The position numbers and the translations under genes are program-made. A stretch of 64,000 bases of DNA from Polymyxa betae (Eukaryota > Endomyxa > Phytomyxea > Plasmodiophorida > Plasmodiophoridae): positions 57,514-121,513 of the forward strand of contig RBZT01000409.1 of assembly GCA_003693705.1 (NCBI GenBank), given 5' to 3'. Shown piece by piece: positions 37,685 to 48,035 of the stretch. Numbering within the stretch: the stretch's first letter is position 1; the number at the start of each line of letters is the position of its first letter. Under the pieces are notes generated by a model. That model saw only the letters and a list, made by a program, of their open reading frames with translations. It was not told the origin of the DNA and ran no database searches.

Positions 37685-39574
37685 CTACATGGTCAAAGTG
37701 ACAATCTTGACATTATTCTGAGATCCACGAAGTCCAGTAAGATATCGTCTTCTCGTCACTGTATTCATGGATTTATTCGATGCGCTCTGCGTTTGCTGAT
37801 TTTTCGGCGGATAGGTCTGTGTCTCGCTGGCTCTTTTCGAATACGTTTTCGCTGTTTGTGTCGAATGGGTGGACATATTTCTGATCTTAATCATCTTAAG
37901 AGCCTGACGACGAATATTCCATAGATTCCACATCTGCAACTTATTGGTATGTTGAGCTGGATCATCTTCAGTTGGATAGAGATCAGTTCCATCACCCATA
38001 TCAATTCCAATATCACATGTTGCATTTGATTCACCATACGTACTAACATCCTGCTTTCGTTTCTCATGCAGACCTTGAACATTGGGGTAGTGACCATGTA
38101 GATCCAATAAATGAATTAACTCAGGTGCTTGTCGTACCCGTTCATGAACTGCTGCCAGAATAGTATCGGGATGGTTGGTAAACTGATCCAGAGCTGCTTG
38201 ATCAACACAAGAATATGAGACCCCCTTATATTTAACAAGACCCAATGACAGGTCTCCATTCATTAGTAATCCAGCTCGTTCAGCAATAGTCCATGGACAA
38301 TATCCATGCAGTCCAAGACTAGATTTTGTCACACCAACAGCCTGTTCGCCTGAAATTATCTCTACTTGATGATTTGACATAGAACTACTGGATACAGGTC
38401 GAATATCTGCCAATTTCTCATCGGTTGTATAGGATGGTGTAAATGCAGGATCATGAATTAGAGAGATATCTTCTGGCATCAAACCCGATGTGAAATTCGA
38501 TTTAAATCTCATTAATTCTTGCAATATTGTTCTTTTGGCGGCTAATCGCCGTCCTTCCTGCTGCAATGCTCTCCATAATCGTCCAATAGCATCAAATGCA
38601 GGCAATATCTGCTGTCTTGGAACAGATTGGCGACTATTGACTTTGAACTTCAATGAAGCGATCTCATCATCAAATGTCTGAATTGCATTCAGAATCAAAT
38701 TTGATACTTGATCGGCCTGTTGATGAAGATCCTGTAGAAAGGCCTGTAGCTGCAATCGATTGCGATGTTCATCTTGTAATCGTTGCAATGATGACGAGAT
38801 TGAACCCGGCTTACGAAATTCTAGCTCAATCAGAGTTTTATATTGGCTGATTTGGACCTGAATTTGATCCAGTTCTGATTTCAGGTCCTGGACCAGCACG
38901 GCCGAGATCGTGCTGAGTCTGTCGGGGACATCGGGTAGTGCTAGCCCGCCTTTACCCAGATATCGATTCAACAAACGAATTCCAAGTACGATATTGATCA
39001 ATGATGCAAGCTGTTGACGTCGTTGATCTGTAGAGACCTGCCCCAATGCCAATATACGTGATTTAGGTATTGCTGATTGTAAGGCTTGAGAGATCTCACG
39101 TTCTGATTGACGATCTAATTGTGATGCATTTGTACCGTCATCAGAACCTGAATTACTAGCCACAAGATCATATAATAATGAATACATTGTGGGTAGTTGA
39201 GAATCAGATTTCAATCGGGACCAAAACTCGAGTACTTTCTCTGCAAGACGTTCAGTCTGTTTATCACGTTCAAATTCCTGTTCACGAACTTCATGATTAG
39301 TTAATACTGAAATACCATCATATGCTGCTTGCATTTTGATAGTCTCCATTGCTGGATTATTTGCTTCCAGAATACGTTCAGCAGCAATTTCAACCAAGGT
39401 CTTTAGCTGGGCTGAAGATAGACCAGTCTCGAAATCGAAGTCGTTGGTTTGATCGAGAGCAACAACCCGTAATGTATATGCAGCTACACGTTCTGAACAT
39501 GGTCGATGTCGTGATTGACATACTTCACGTATACGATCTGTTATTTGTTGAAAATTCTCCAATATGGTCGTCAT
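37685..39574 (-). CDS. CFAP206: Cilia- and flagella-associated protein CFAP206
   Basis: Axonemal protein needed to dock radial spoke 2 and dynein c. One uninterrupted exon of 629 residues, close to the human length. Conserved blocks in order: NPAMETIKMQAAYD, GIRLLNRYLGKGG, RQQILPAFDAIGRLW, LGLHGYCPWTIAERAGLLM followed by GDLSLGLVKYKGVSYSC, NLWNIRRQALKM, QTYPPKNQQTQS and RRRYLTGLRGSQ. Note the absence of introns against very intron-rich neighbours. Divergent from DRC5 with only 92 bp between starts, so the two flagellar genes may share a promoter. Confidence 0.96.
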   Translation of the reverse strand: MTTILENFQQITDRIREVCQSRHRPCSERVAAYTLRVVALDQTNDFDFETGLSSAQLKTLVEIAAERILEANNPAMETIKMQAAYDGISVLTNHEVREQEFERDKQTERLAEKVLEFWSRLKSDSQLPTMYSLLYDLVASNSGSDDGTNASQLDRQSEREISQALQSAIPKSRILALGQVSTDQRRQQLASLINIVLGIRLLNRYLGKGGLALPDVPDRLSTISAVLVQDLKSELDQIQVQISQYKTLIELEFRKPGSISSSLQRLQDEHRNRLQLQAFLQDLHQQADQVSNLILNAIQTFDDEIASLKFKVNSRQSVPRQQILPAFDAIGRLWRALQQEGRRLAAKRTILQELMRFKSNFTSGLMPEDISLIHDPAFTPSYTTDEKLADIRPVSSSSMSNHQVEIISGEQAVGVTKSSLGLHGYCPWTIAERAGLLMNGDLSLGLVKYKGVSYSCVDQAALDQFTNHPDTILAAVHERVRQAPELIHLLDLHGHYPNVQGLHEKRKQDVSTYGESNATCDIGIDMGDGTDLYPTEDDPAQHTNKLQMWNLWNIRRQALKMIKIRNMSTHSTQTAKTYSKRASETQTYPPKNQQTQSASNKSMNTVTRRRYLTGLRGSQNNVKIVTLTM

Positions 39575-39666
39575 ATTTCTTGTTGTCTTCTCTCTAGATA
39601 ATGATAAGGTAAAGACGAGTGGTACCCATATTCTGATCTCATACAGAACTGATATCTACATCAGAA
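39575..39666. promoter_or_regulatory. 92-bp bidirectional spacer between CFAP206 and DRC5
   Basis: The two start codons face away from each other across 92 bp, so both promoters must overlap here or extend into coding sequence. Both products are axonemal, which makes co-regulation likely. No canonical TATA element seen. Inference from layout only. Confidence 0.5.
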
Positions 39667-41301
39667 ATGGATTCTATTGACATTCCACCTGATCTTGATG
39701 ATGTCGTTGCAGCTGAACCTGAATCTCTGCCCAGCGCAGATGCATTACTGGATGTGAAACAGGACCACGATGAGCAAGTTCCTGGCCAAGAGTCTGAAGA
39801 TGGAGAAGCAGATCCTGATGAATTAGTTGATGATGAATATATTGATAATGGAGGAGGAATAGATCCCCAGCCTACTATATCATCTGATATAATGTCTCCC
39901 TCTATTATCTCTATTGATAATGTTACTAATATCACTACTGATATTAATGATGTAACATCATCATCAGAGACACTTCTAGGCTCATCTATCAATCATATCT
40001 CTCCTATACAGCTTGACAATCCATGCCCAGAACCAGTATATGAGATAAAGAGACCCAAGAGGAATATACAGCGTCTAGATCAGATCTGTTGCAGATTAAT
40101 AGCTGATCATGTCACAGATACATCGATTATAGATGAGATTCCAAGGGAATATCTACCTGCTATAATTTCCATGATAGATCCAACATATATTGATATTATA
40201 CAAGCTGCACGACGTATACACTGTGATATATTCTGGAAATTGATGTCAAGTCAATGGCCTTTAGCAGATGTTAAGCAACATAGCGGTTCTTATAAGAGAA
40301 TGTTCTTTGAGAAATTACTTCAAGATCGATTGGAATCATATCATCAATGGAATAGATCAGGACAGAATCGCATTGAACTATCTAATGAGCTCGATGTAGC
40401 ACGTCCATATGTACACAGTATTGTATTTCGTGAGCAGAGATCACATCTCAATCTTGGATCAATATTGAAGGGATTCTTTAATCTAACACGATTAGATATG
40501 AGATATGGTGCATATAATCTAGGGATGATGTATGATCCAGATGAATTGGGTATTAAAGGCAATGATATCACTGGTCTTAATCAGTTATTGGCTGAGACCA
40601 AATCACTAACAATGCTCCTGTAAGATATTGTTTAATTCAATGTAATCACATACTAAATCCATGATAGTATTCGGGAGAGCCTATTAAATGATGAGCTAAT
40701 ATCAGTATTAAGTCGAGGTCTTGCATTAAATCAAACTATTACATATCTGGATCTATCACATAATCGTATTTCTGATGATGGAATACAGAAATTAGCTCAA
40801 GTATTATCTATGGATAACACAGTTCTTGTCAGTCTCAATCTGGCTGATAATAATCTGGGTCCAGGGTCTGGCATCTCTCTAGCTCAAGCTCTAAGATCCA
40901 ATACTGTATTGCAATCGTTAAGTCTACGATTAAATCAGATTGCTCGATCTGGTGCAATTTCGATATTTAAAGAGCTTGAGAGCAATACGAATTTGGTTCA
41001 ATTAAATTTAAGTTGTAATGGTATAGAAGATGTTGGTCAAGATCTTATCAGTCTAATGCATGCTAATCATACAATTCAATGTTTTGATCTATCGGCTAAT
41101 GATGCTATCAGATTGGAACATTGTTCAGCATTATTGGATGCAGTAAAATGTCAGAGTCAGTTGTGGGAATTAGATTTACGATTAAATCCAGGACTTAACC
41201 AACAGATTGATATGGAGATTAGAGCATTACTGAATAATAGACAAGAACGTCTAGATCGAGCCAGACGCATCAATTACCTATCTGATAGATCTCAATTGTA
41301 A
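39667..41301 (+). CDS. TCTE1: Nexin-dynein regulatory complex subunit DRC5 (TCTE1)
   Basis: Leucine-rich-repeat subunit of the N-DRC, which links doublets and controls inner dyneins. An acidic low-complexity N-terminus (~130 residues) is followed by the family region RLIADHV, SGSYKRMFFEKLLQDRLE and LTRLDMRYGAYNLGM. Then come about seven LRRs of the ribonuclease-inhibitor kind (YLDLSHNRISDDG, VSLNLADNNLGPGSG, QSLSLRLNQIARSG, QLNLSCNGIEDVG) and a basic tail. One 48-nt intron (40620-40667) lies before the LRRs. Strong match to TCTE1 in domain order. The DNA is AT-rich with many GAT/ATT triplets, unlike the dynein region. Confidence 0.93.
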
Positions 41302-41394
41302 TAAATTGCCACACAATGATTGAATTCACTCACTCAACCAAATATTAGCAGAGTTCATCCATTTGAATATTTCATAGATTTTCTCTTTGTAATC

Positions 41395-43326
41395 ATGTCG
41401 TTAGTAGATATTGAGGATGGAATGCCAAAGGATGCTCCAACTTCATTAGATGTATTAACACCATCGTTATCTGGACGTTATATACAGAATCAAATACCTA
41501 AGGTAATGCATAGACATGAATGAATAGATTGTATATTTGAATATGTATATGAATAGTATAAACTAGCAGACAGTGAGATGTCCTCTGTAATCGCATATGA
41601 GATGATTCATGAAGAGATTAGTAATGAGACTCCTGCCTTTATGGTATTGTTATAGTTGTAGGTAGTGATATTGATATTGATGATAGAATCTGTCATCATA
41701 TGTAACTACATGGATGGAACCAGAAGCAGACAAATTGATTCATGAGACACAGAATAAGAATCTTATTGACTTGAATCAATATCCCATTATTAACCAAATT
41801 AATACTCGTTGTATTGCTATCATCGCAGATCTACTTCATGCCAATAAATCAGCATATGGGACCAGCACGGCCGGATCGTCGGAGGCGTGCATACTGGCTG
41901 GACTTGCTATGAAGATCATCTGGCAACGTAAATACACTCGGGTTCTGGTCACGTTACATCACTGATGTTACGTTACAGAACGAATGACGACATCGGAGTC
42001 AACTGAAACGAAATTGGAGAGCCATGTTCGTCCAAATCTGGTTATATCATCATCTGGACATTTTATTTGGAAGAGATTCTGGTATATGAGATGAACACGA
42101 GCAATAGAAACCCCTAAACCCTAATTCAGTGAATGGTTTGATGTGGAATATCGTCAAGTACCACCAGAACGTCAACATACTCAAGTATCAGCTACATCAT
42201 ATAGATCATATATAGATCAGGGAACTATTGGCATTGTATTGATTCTGGGAACTACCCTGACGGGCCAGTACGAGCCGATACGTGCTGTATCAGATATATT
42301 AAGTGAGATTGAGAGAGATCAGGGTCTCAAGGTCGGAATCATGTTTATTGATCATATTGATATACTGTTATATAATAATACTTTTATAGATTCCAATACA
42401 TATTGATGCAGCTATTGGTGGTTTCTTTGTACCATTTATTGATCATCATATTCAATGGGATTTTCGAATTGATCAAGTTGTTAGTATTAATGCATCTGGA
42501 CATAAATATGGATTGGTATGAATGTCATATATATGAGATATATATTATATTCATTAATCTATATAGACATATCCAGGTATTGGATGGCTTATATTTCGAT
42601 CTAACCAATACTGTCCTGGACAGCTACGACATCGTCTTGATTATCCAGATATTGAATCACATGATCATCTATCTATCAGTTTAACGCGATCAGCTGCACC
42701 TATTATAGCTCAATATTGTTAGTAATTGTGTTATATCATGTTCATATATGTGATTATGTAATTAGATAACTTTATACGTCTTGGACGTCAAGGATATACT
42801 CGTATTATGGCTAATATTAGATCTATAGCTCAATATCTTTATGATGCATTTAACAAGAATTGTTCGGATATATTCCGACAATTAAATGATCCATCATCAG
42901 GATTACCAGTTCTGTAAGTTCATCTTTCCCATATGATTTCTCTGAACTAATCAATTTTTTCAGTGTGTTAACATCAGCTGAAGGTTCTGATATTAAAATT
43001 ACTAATCTATCTCGTATGTTATCATTACGTGGATGGACAGTACCTACATATCAAGTTCCATATGCTAATGATCGTATTGATGTCATTCGTATAGTTGTAC
43101 GTGAAGGATTTAGTCGTGATCATGCTGAGATCCTGTTTAATGCTGTCATGGAATCTATTCACGAAATTCGAGTAATGATCTTATATGTAGTTCATCCATA
43201 GAGATTGTATATTAAATGATTGATTAGGAAGAGCCAGCAGGGAAGAAAGGACGTCATGGAACTCGTAAGGGGAAGATCTCTCATGAACCAGATCAACATG
43301 GTCGTATAAAACATAGTATCTGTTAA
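41395..43326 (+). CDS. GAD: Glutamate decarboxylase (PLP-dependent)
   Basis: Converts glutamate to GABA and CO2, using a proton. ATG 41395 starts [15 protein letters not shown]. Spliced exons read [85 protein letters not shown], then [18 protein letters not shown] with the PLP lysine, and [14 protein letters not shown]. The tail is basic ([12 protein letters not shown]). Introns are 45-70 nt; one (42082-42129) holds a telomere-like repeat. It resembles the plant, fungal and bacterial GAD class rather than animal GAD65/67. It sits among flagellar genes, and its source (vertical or transferred) cannot be judged here. Confidence 0.93.
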
Positions 43327-43488
43327 CTCGTATAATATTCTATGCTGTTCCTGCATCTGTCTGCTATCAAATAAATGCATCTTCTGCTGATTGATATTTC
43401 ATTTGGCGGTACGCGTGCGATCTGACATGAATCAATATCTGAGCACAAAGATTCAGATACAACGAATTAGTATTTAGTAGTGCAGCAA

Positions 43489-44852
43489 ATGTCGGAGGAG
43501 GTTGATAAAGCTGTTAGTCGACGATACGAAATGCTGAAAAAGCTCGGTAAAGGAGCTTATGGCATTGTCTGGAAAGCAATCGATAAGAAAGCTGGCAAGA
43601 ATGTCGCTGTCAAGAAAATCTTTGATGCATTTCAGAATGTTGGTGATGCCCAGCGAACATTTCGTGAGATTGTGTATTTGCAGGAACTTGATGGGCATGA
43701 TAATATCATCAAATTGTTGAATGTATTGAAAGCAGCGAATGATATGGATATCTATCTAGTATTTGAGCTTCTAGAGACAGATGTTCATAATGTTATTAAG
43801 GCCAATATATTAGAAGATGTTCATAAGAGATACATTATCTATCAGATTGCGAAAGCATTGAAATATGTTCATTCAGCTGAGCTACTCCATCGTGATCTTA
43901 AGGTTCGTAATCTCACTCTCAAATATTGAACCCTGATCTTATCTATTATCTGTATTTTATCTTAGCCTAGCAATATCCTTATTGATGCTGAATGTCATGT
44001 AAAACTTTGTGATTTTGGTCTAGCACGTTCTGTAGCTGATACAGAGACTGAATCAAGTAATTGTGTATTGAATATATTACTGTGACAATGGTTGAGCTAA
44101 TATTTATTATAATAGATAATGTATTGACAGAATATGTGGCAACACGATGGTATAGAGCACCAGAGATTCTACTTGGATCTACATTGTATGGCAAGTTGCA
44201 AAACCCTAAAAATCTCAATTAACCTGTGCTGAATGTCAGATACAAAAAAGCAATTGATATGTGGTCTCTGGGATGTATATTAGGAGAGCTGCTACGAGGA
44301 GCACCAATGTTTCCAGGAACTTCAACAATGAATCAGATTGAATTAGTATTAGAAGTAACTGGACAGCCATCAGAGCAAGATATTGCTGCTATTCAATCAC
44401 CATTTGCTCTAACTATGTTGGAACCAATGAAACATATCAAACAGATTCCAATCAATGAACTCTTTGTCAATGCTTCACCAGATGCCATCTCATTACTGAC
44501 CGGATTATTACAGGTATGATGATTAGGGTTTAGGGTTTCACAATTTACTCACAATGCTCTATAGTTCAATCCAGATAAACGGCTGACAGCCGAGCAAGTC
44601 CTCCAACATCCATATCTAGCTCAATTTCATGATCTTGCTACAGAGCCAGTATGTCATAGTGCCATCTTGGCCACATTGCAGGATAATCGCAGATTCACGG
44701 TTGAAGAATATCGAAATCAGCTCTATAAGAATATTATGGATAGAAAGAAGAATTTAAGTCGTCAAAGTAAAAGCAGACGGCGAGATAAGAAAGTTAGTAA
44801 TGATGAATCTGTTCATTCATCGGTCGATAAAGAGGATGATGTTATTGAATAA
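43489..44852 (+). CDS. MAPK15: MAP kinase of the MAPK15/ERK7 type
   Basis: Atypical MAP kinase that localises to basal bodies and controls ciliogenesis. Motifs in order: [21 protein letters not shown] with the catalytic Lys, [20 protein letters not shown], then the activation loop [14 protein letters not shown] with TEY restored by splicing, [27 protein letters not shown] and [16 protein letters not shown]. The ~80-residue C-terminal extension is basic then acidic. Introns of ~50-80 nt; two contain telomere-like repeats. The choice of ATG 43489 fits the N-terminal [18 protein letters not shown]. The ERK7-type FDAFQN and GAPMFPGTS segments support MAPK15 over classical ERK. Confidence 0.92.
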
Positions 44853-44866
44853 ATGTCTTGATTGAA

Positions 44867-45146
44867 TTATTTCATGGCGATCTTCTTGGAGAAGTATATA
44901 TTGGCAAACTTACCAATATCATGTGGTTTTACTCGAAGTACTTCTTTCATGAAATTGTTCAGCAATGTTGAAATCTCGGGATGCTCACGAATATATAGTT
45001 CGTTTTGGACATAGATTGTGCTCTACAGACACACTAAGATTGCAATATAGGAAAACTTCATAATGGCTAACCTTAGATTTCGAGAATTCGACAAGCTCAT
45101 TCTGGGTTAAATATGGAACTAAATCGGGGAACTGCTCCTCAGACAT
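44867..45146 (-). CDS. RIIAD1: RIIa-domain small protein, RIIAD1-like
   Basis: A two-exon gene of 76 residues. It starts MSEEQFPDLVPYLTQNELVE at 45146, has a 49-nt intron, then NELYIREHPEI, LLNNFMKEVLRVKPHDIGKF and ANIYFSKK. The second exon is a dimerisation/docking (RIIa) fold as in PKA regulatory subunits and several axonemal proteins, with the Leu and Pro-hydrophobic spacing conserved. Length and N-terminal helix match RIIAD1. It is convergent with MAPK15, only 14 bp between stop codons. It probably docks an AKAP-like helix in the flagellum (inference). Confidence 0.8.
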
Positions 45147-45446
45147 TTCGATGTTAAAACCCTATATGTACAATAGTTCGATCGGTCTAGCAACCATTAA
45201 GATTTGCAGCAGATAACTTGTCTACCTATGTTTCTCATATTCATACATAATTAGAATACATATGATGATTGATTGTTGAGTATGTAGTTATAATGATAAC
45301 CGATAATACTGAGTTCAAATTAACCACCTGCTGATATTTGAGAGCGCGCAGTCTCTTTCAAGTTTGAAATCACTTACTCAATAGAACTGGTAATTAAGCA
45401 GACAGTGATTGGGTGTTAATTGTCTACTGTCTACACTGCTCTCATC
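45147..45446. other. Divergent spacer
   Basis: 300 bp between RIIAD1-like (minus) and the CX9C gene (plus). AT-rich, with presumed promoters. Nothing else seen. Confidence 0.35.
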
Positions 45447-45807
45447 ATGGCAGAGACAACTGATATCACCACAGCTTCATTCGCCGATCTCTTAGCTGCT
45501 GCGCCTGTATTCGAAAAGCAATGCGCCAAGATTCGCCAACAGTATTGTGAATGCAAGCAAAAGAGCCCGAACCCTGCCAACTGCTCCGAATTGGGCAAAA
45601 AGCTCATCCAAGAGCATCAAACACAGTATTCTTCATTCGACGCTATTGGTAAATTTTCATAATGCTTGTAGATTAGATCGCGTAAAGAGCTCTCAATGCT
45701 CCCAGGTGTATCAAGATCTAGCTGCTTGTTTAAAAGATTCACGATTTAAGCTGCGGCCATGCATGAAAATCCACAAACAACTTGAACAATGTGCCAAAGC
45801 ATTATGA
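45447..45807 (+). CDS. Twin CX9C (CHCH) mitochondrial protein
   Basis: About 110 residues after removing a 28-nt GT-AG intron (45649-45676) that is needed to keep frame (DAI joins DRVKSSQ). The C-terminal half has CSQVYQDLAAC and CMKIHKQLEQC, two CX9C motifs ten residues apart, the coiled-coil-helix-coiled-coil-helix fold oxidised by Mia40 in the intermembrane space. A further Cys cluster (CAKIRQQYCEC) lies nearer the N-terminus. Could be a respiratory-chain assembly factor or a complex I subunit; I cannot decide. Confidence 0.75.
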
Positions 45808-45891
45808 TATCCTTATATCCATTGAGAAGTAACAAGCGCACAACAATAACAGCTACATTGTATAATGAATTTAGGTTGGATTGCATCCATT

Positions 45892-47875
45892 CTAACCCCA
45901 GAATCGACTAAGCCATCCAGTTGCGGTTGATGTTCTACGAGACAGCTTGCTTTCTAGAGATGGGTATGTCAAACCGGCTGCAGCCAGATCGAACTGAACC
46001 GGTTTGTGCTGAGTACTAACAAACGATGGCGGCAGCTCCATAATAAGTCCAGATCCTAAAACAATGTCAACGTCAATAAGACAGCCCCACTAATAATTAC
46101 CTTCATGCCAAGTCTGCAGTCGCTGCAACAACGGGACCGTTCCAGCATCTACGGTTTTGTTTGATTCATCTTCAGAGCTGATCGACAACCGAGCAATAAT
46201 AGAAGCTTGTCGTGCTTGGGCGATGAATTGAACATCGGCAGCAGGATAGGTAGCGATACTTTTCTCGAAGAAATATGCAGCTCCTTCCCAAGTCCCTTGA
46301 ACAGCGAGCTTCTTGCCCAAATAGAAATAACGATGAGCAGAGAAACGAGGTCGCAGCTCTGGGTCAATCTTTGCCTCTTCTGCCTCCAGTAAGGCCAAAT
46401 TAGATAGAATCTTTTCACACATAACAACTAGATCATCCGGAGACACACGAGATCCTACGAAGTTGCAATCAGATATAATCACCATTGGTGTACACCGACA
46501 TACCTTGATCGACTTGCGAAGAGAGCTGCTTGAAAAGATTGAGATCGCGCTGCAGGGTGACCTGGAGTTTGTTAAAGGATACAAATCCTAGAAGGTCATT
46601 TAGGGCAGCTTTATCGGTATCATTTAGTTCTGCGTTCTTCAGAGAGGAAACAATTGCACTCCGGGCAACGTCTAAAGCATCGAAGCAAGCGAGAATAACA
46701 TTTGGTAATGTGGAATCTGATAACACTTAGGAAAACAATTTGGTAAGTAAATGACTGAATCCAACCGGTAATGGATGATTTCATATCACAAGCTTTAGCA
46801 ATTGCATTCTTCACTGCTTCTGACTTGATCGGAATACGACGGTTCTTAAACGTAATATTATCAACAGCATTGGCGATAATCTGGGAGTCACGTTCTTGAC
46901 GAGCAGCCGCCAATTTAGAACTCAGAACGACATCTAAACAAATTCTTGACCAACAAGAAAATTAACTTCAAGATATACAAACCTAACTCTGAACCAAGAG
47001 GTAAATCAGAACTAGTAGTTCCTCCCTGGAATAAATCAATCAGTAACATATTGCATTTACGAAAGCACACGATACGAACCTGTTTGGTCTTGTATTGACA
47101 AAAACGGATACTTGGCTGAATCAATTCAAGCCTTGAGCGATAAATCTCACGCTGCTGCTCAGTCTCAGCAATTTCTAAGAGCGAGTTAAGAACCTGTTAG
47201 CTCAAAGAATTAACTACGTAGGTGAGGATTAAAGATCAGTATAGGTTAAACCTTTGATGAACGTGTAAATGCAGCAAGAGCTTTGTCGAGCTGTTCATGC
47301 TCAAGATAGACATTGCCAGACATCCAAGAATAATAACATTCTGCTTGTAAATGTGTGAACGTATCAGCTCTTTGTTCACAAATCGTCATCAAGTGCTCAG
47401 CCCATCTCATCGCCTTATTGAGACGCCGGCGCATATGGAACCGAGACCGGCTGGCTTCTTCAACGACGTCGGTCTTAATTTCCATAGCGTGAGCCCATGC
47501 ACGCTCAGTCAAGTTCAATAAGATCAAAAAATGTCTTCAAAAAAGTATCTCAACGGGCTCGGCGCACAGAGAATTATTGCTACCTAGGGTGGTTAACAAC
47601 ATCGGGTTCGATCTTCTTCTGGACAAATTTGCCCTTGCCATGCAGAAAACGTACAGATTTGCGGAGGCGGCGAAGTCGCCGAGAACAATATGCACGATAA
47701 CGAATAAAATTCTTCTGACGAAGACCATTAGCCATCTGGCTTTGATAAATTTCAGAAAAGACTGCAACAAGAGCTCAATCAGCTGATTTGGGATGTTGGA
47801 ATCTGAATTACTATCAAGGGTCAGACGTGTTGCAGGCGGTTCAGGCAGGAGGACTCCATCATCGGCCTGAGACAT
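45892..47875 (-). CDS. SRP68: Signal recognition particle subunit SRP68
   Basis: SRP68 binds 7S RNA with SRP72 and helps control translation and targeting at the ER. ATG 47875 gives MSQADDGVLLPEPP, then the RNA-binding block GLRQKNFIRYRAYCSRRLRR and LRKSVRFLHGKGKF, ERAWAHAMEIKTDVVEEASR, LNKAMRWAEHL, TPR-like helices (RFSAHRYFYLGKKLAVQGTW) and the C-terminal SRP72-binding segment ELPPSFVSTQHKPVQFDLAA, then SLESKLSRRTS and GWLSRFWG. The last exon is easy to miss because a stop at 46090 precedes it in the unspliced frame. Several ~50-nt introns. Confidence 0.92.
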
Positions 47876-48035
47876 TGATATTCCCGGCAGAATATGACAA
47901 ACAAAAGACGCAATGAAATGTACAAGGACTCCAGGAAATCTGCGTTACAACGTCTTTCAATTTAAATATGGTGAATAACACAGCCCATGGCTCAACAATG
48001 TGAATAATGTGTTCTCATACAGTGTGTTAAATATA

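Noticed and set aside
44186-44239. Apparent GC-AG intron in the MAPK15-like gene starting at 44191
   Set aside because: A canonical GT donor five bases earlier (44186) also keeps frame and gives [11 protein letters not shown], which fits ERK7-type kinases better.
46090-46092. Stop codon as the end of SRP68
   Set aside because: An intron removes it; a further exon ending at 45892 carries the conserved C-terminal segment.
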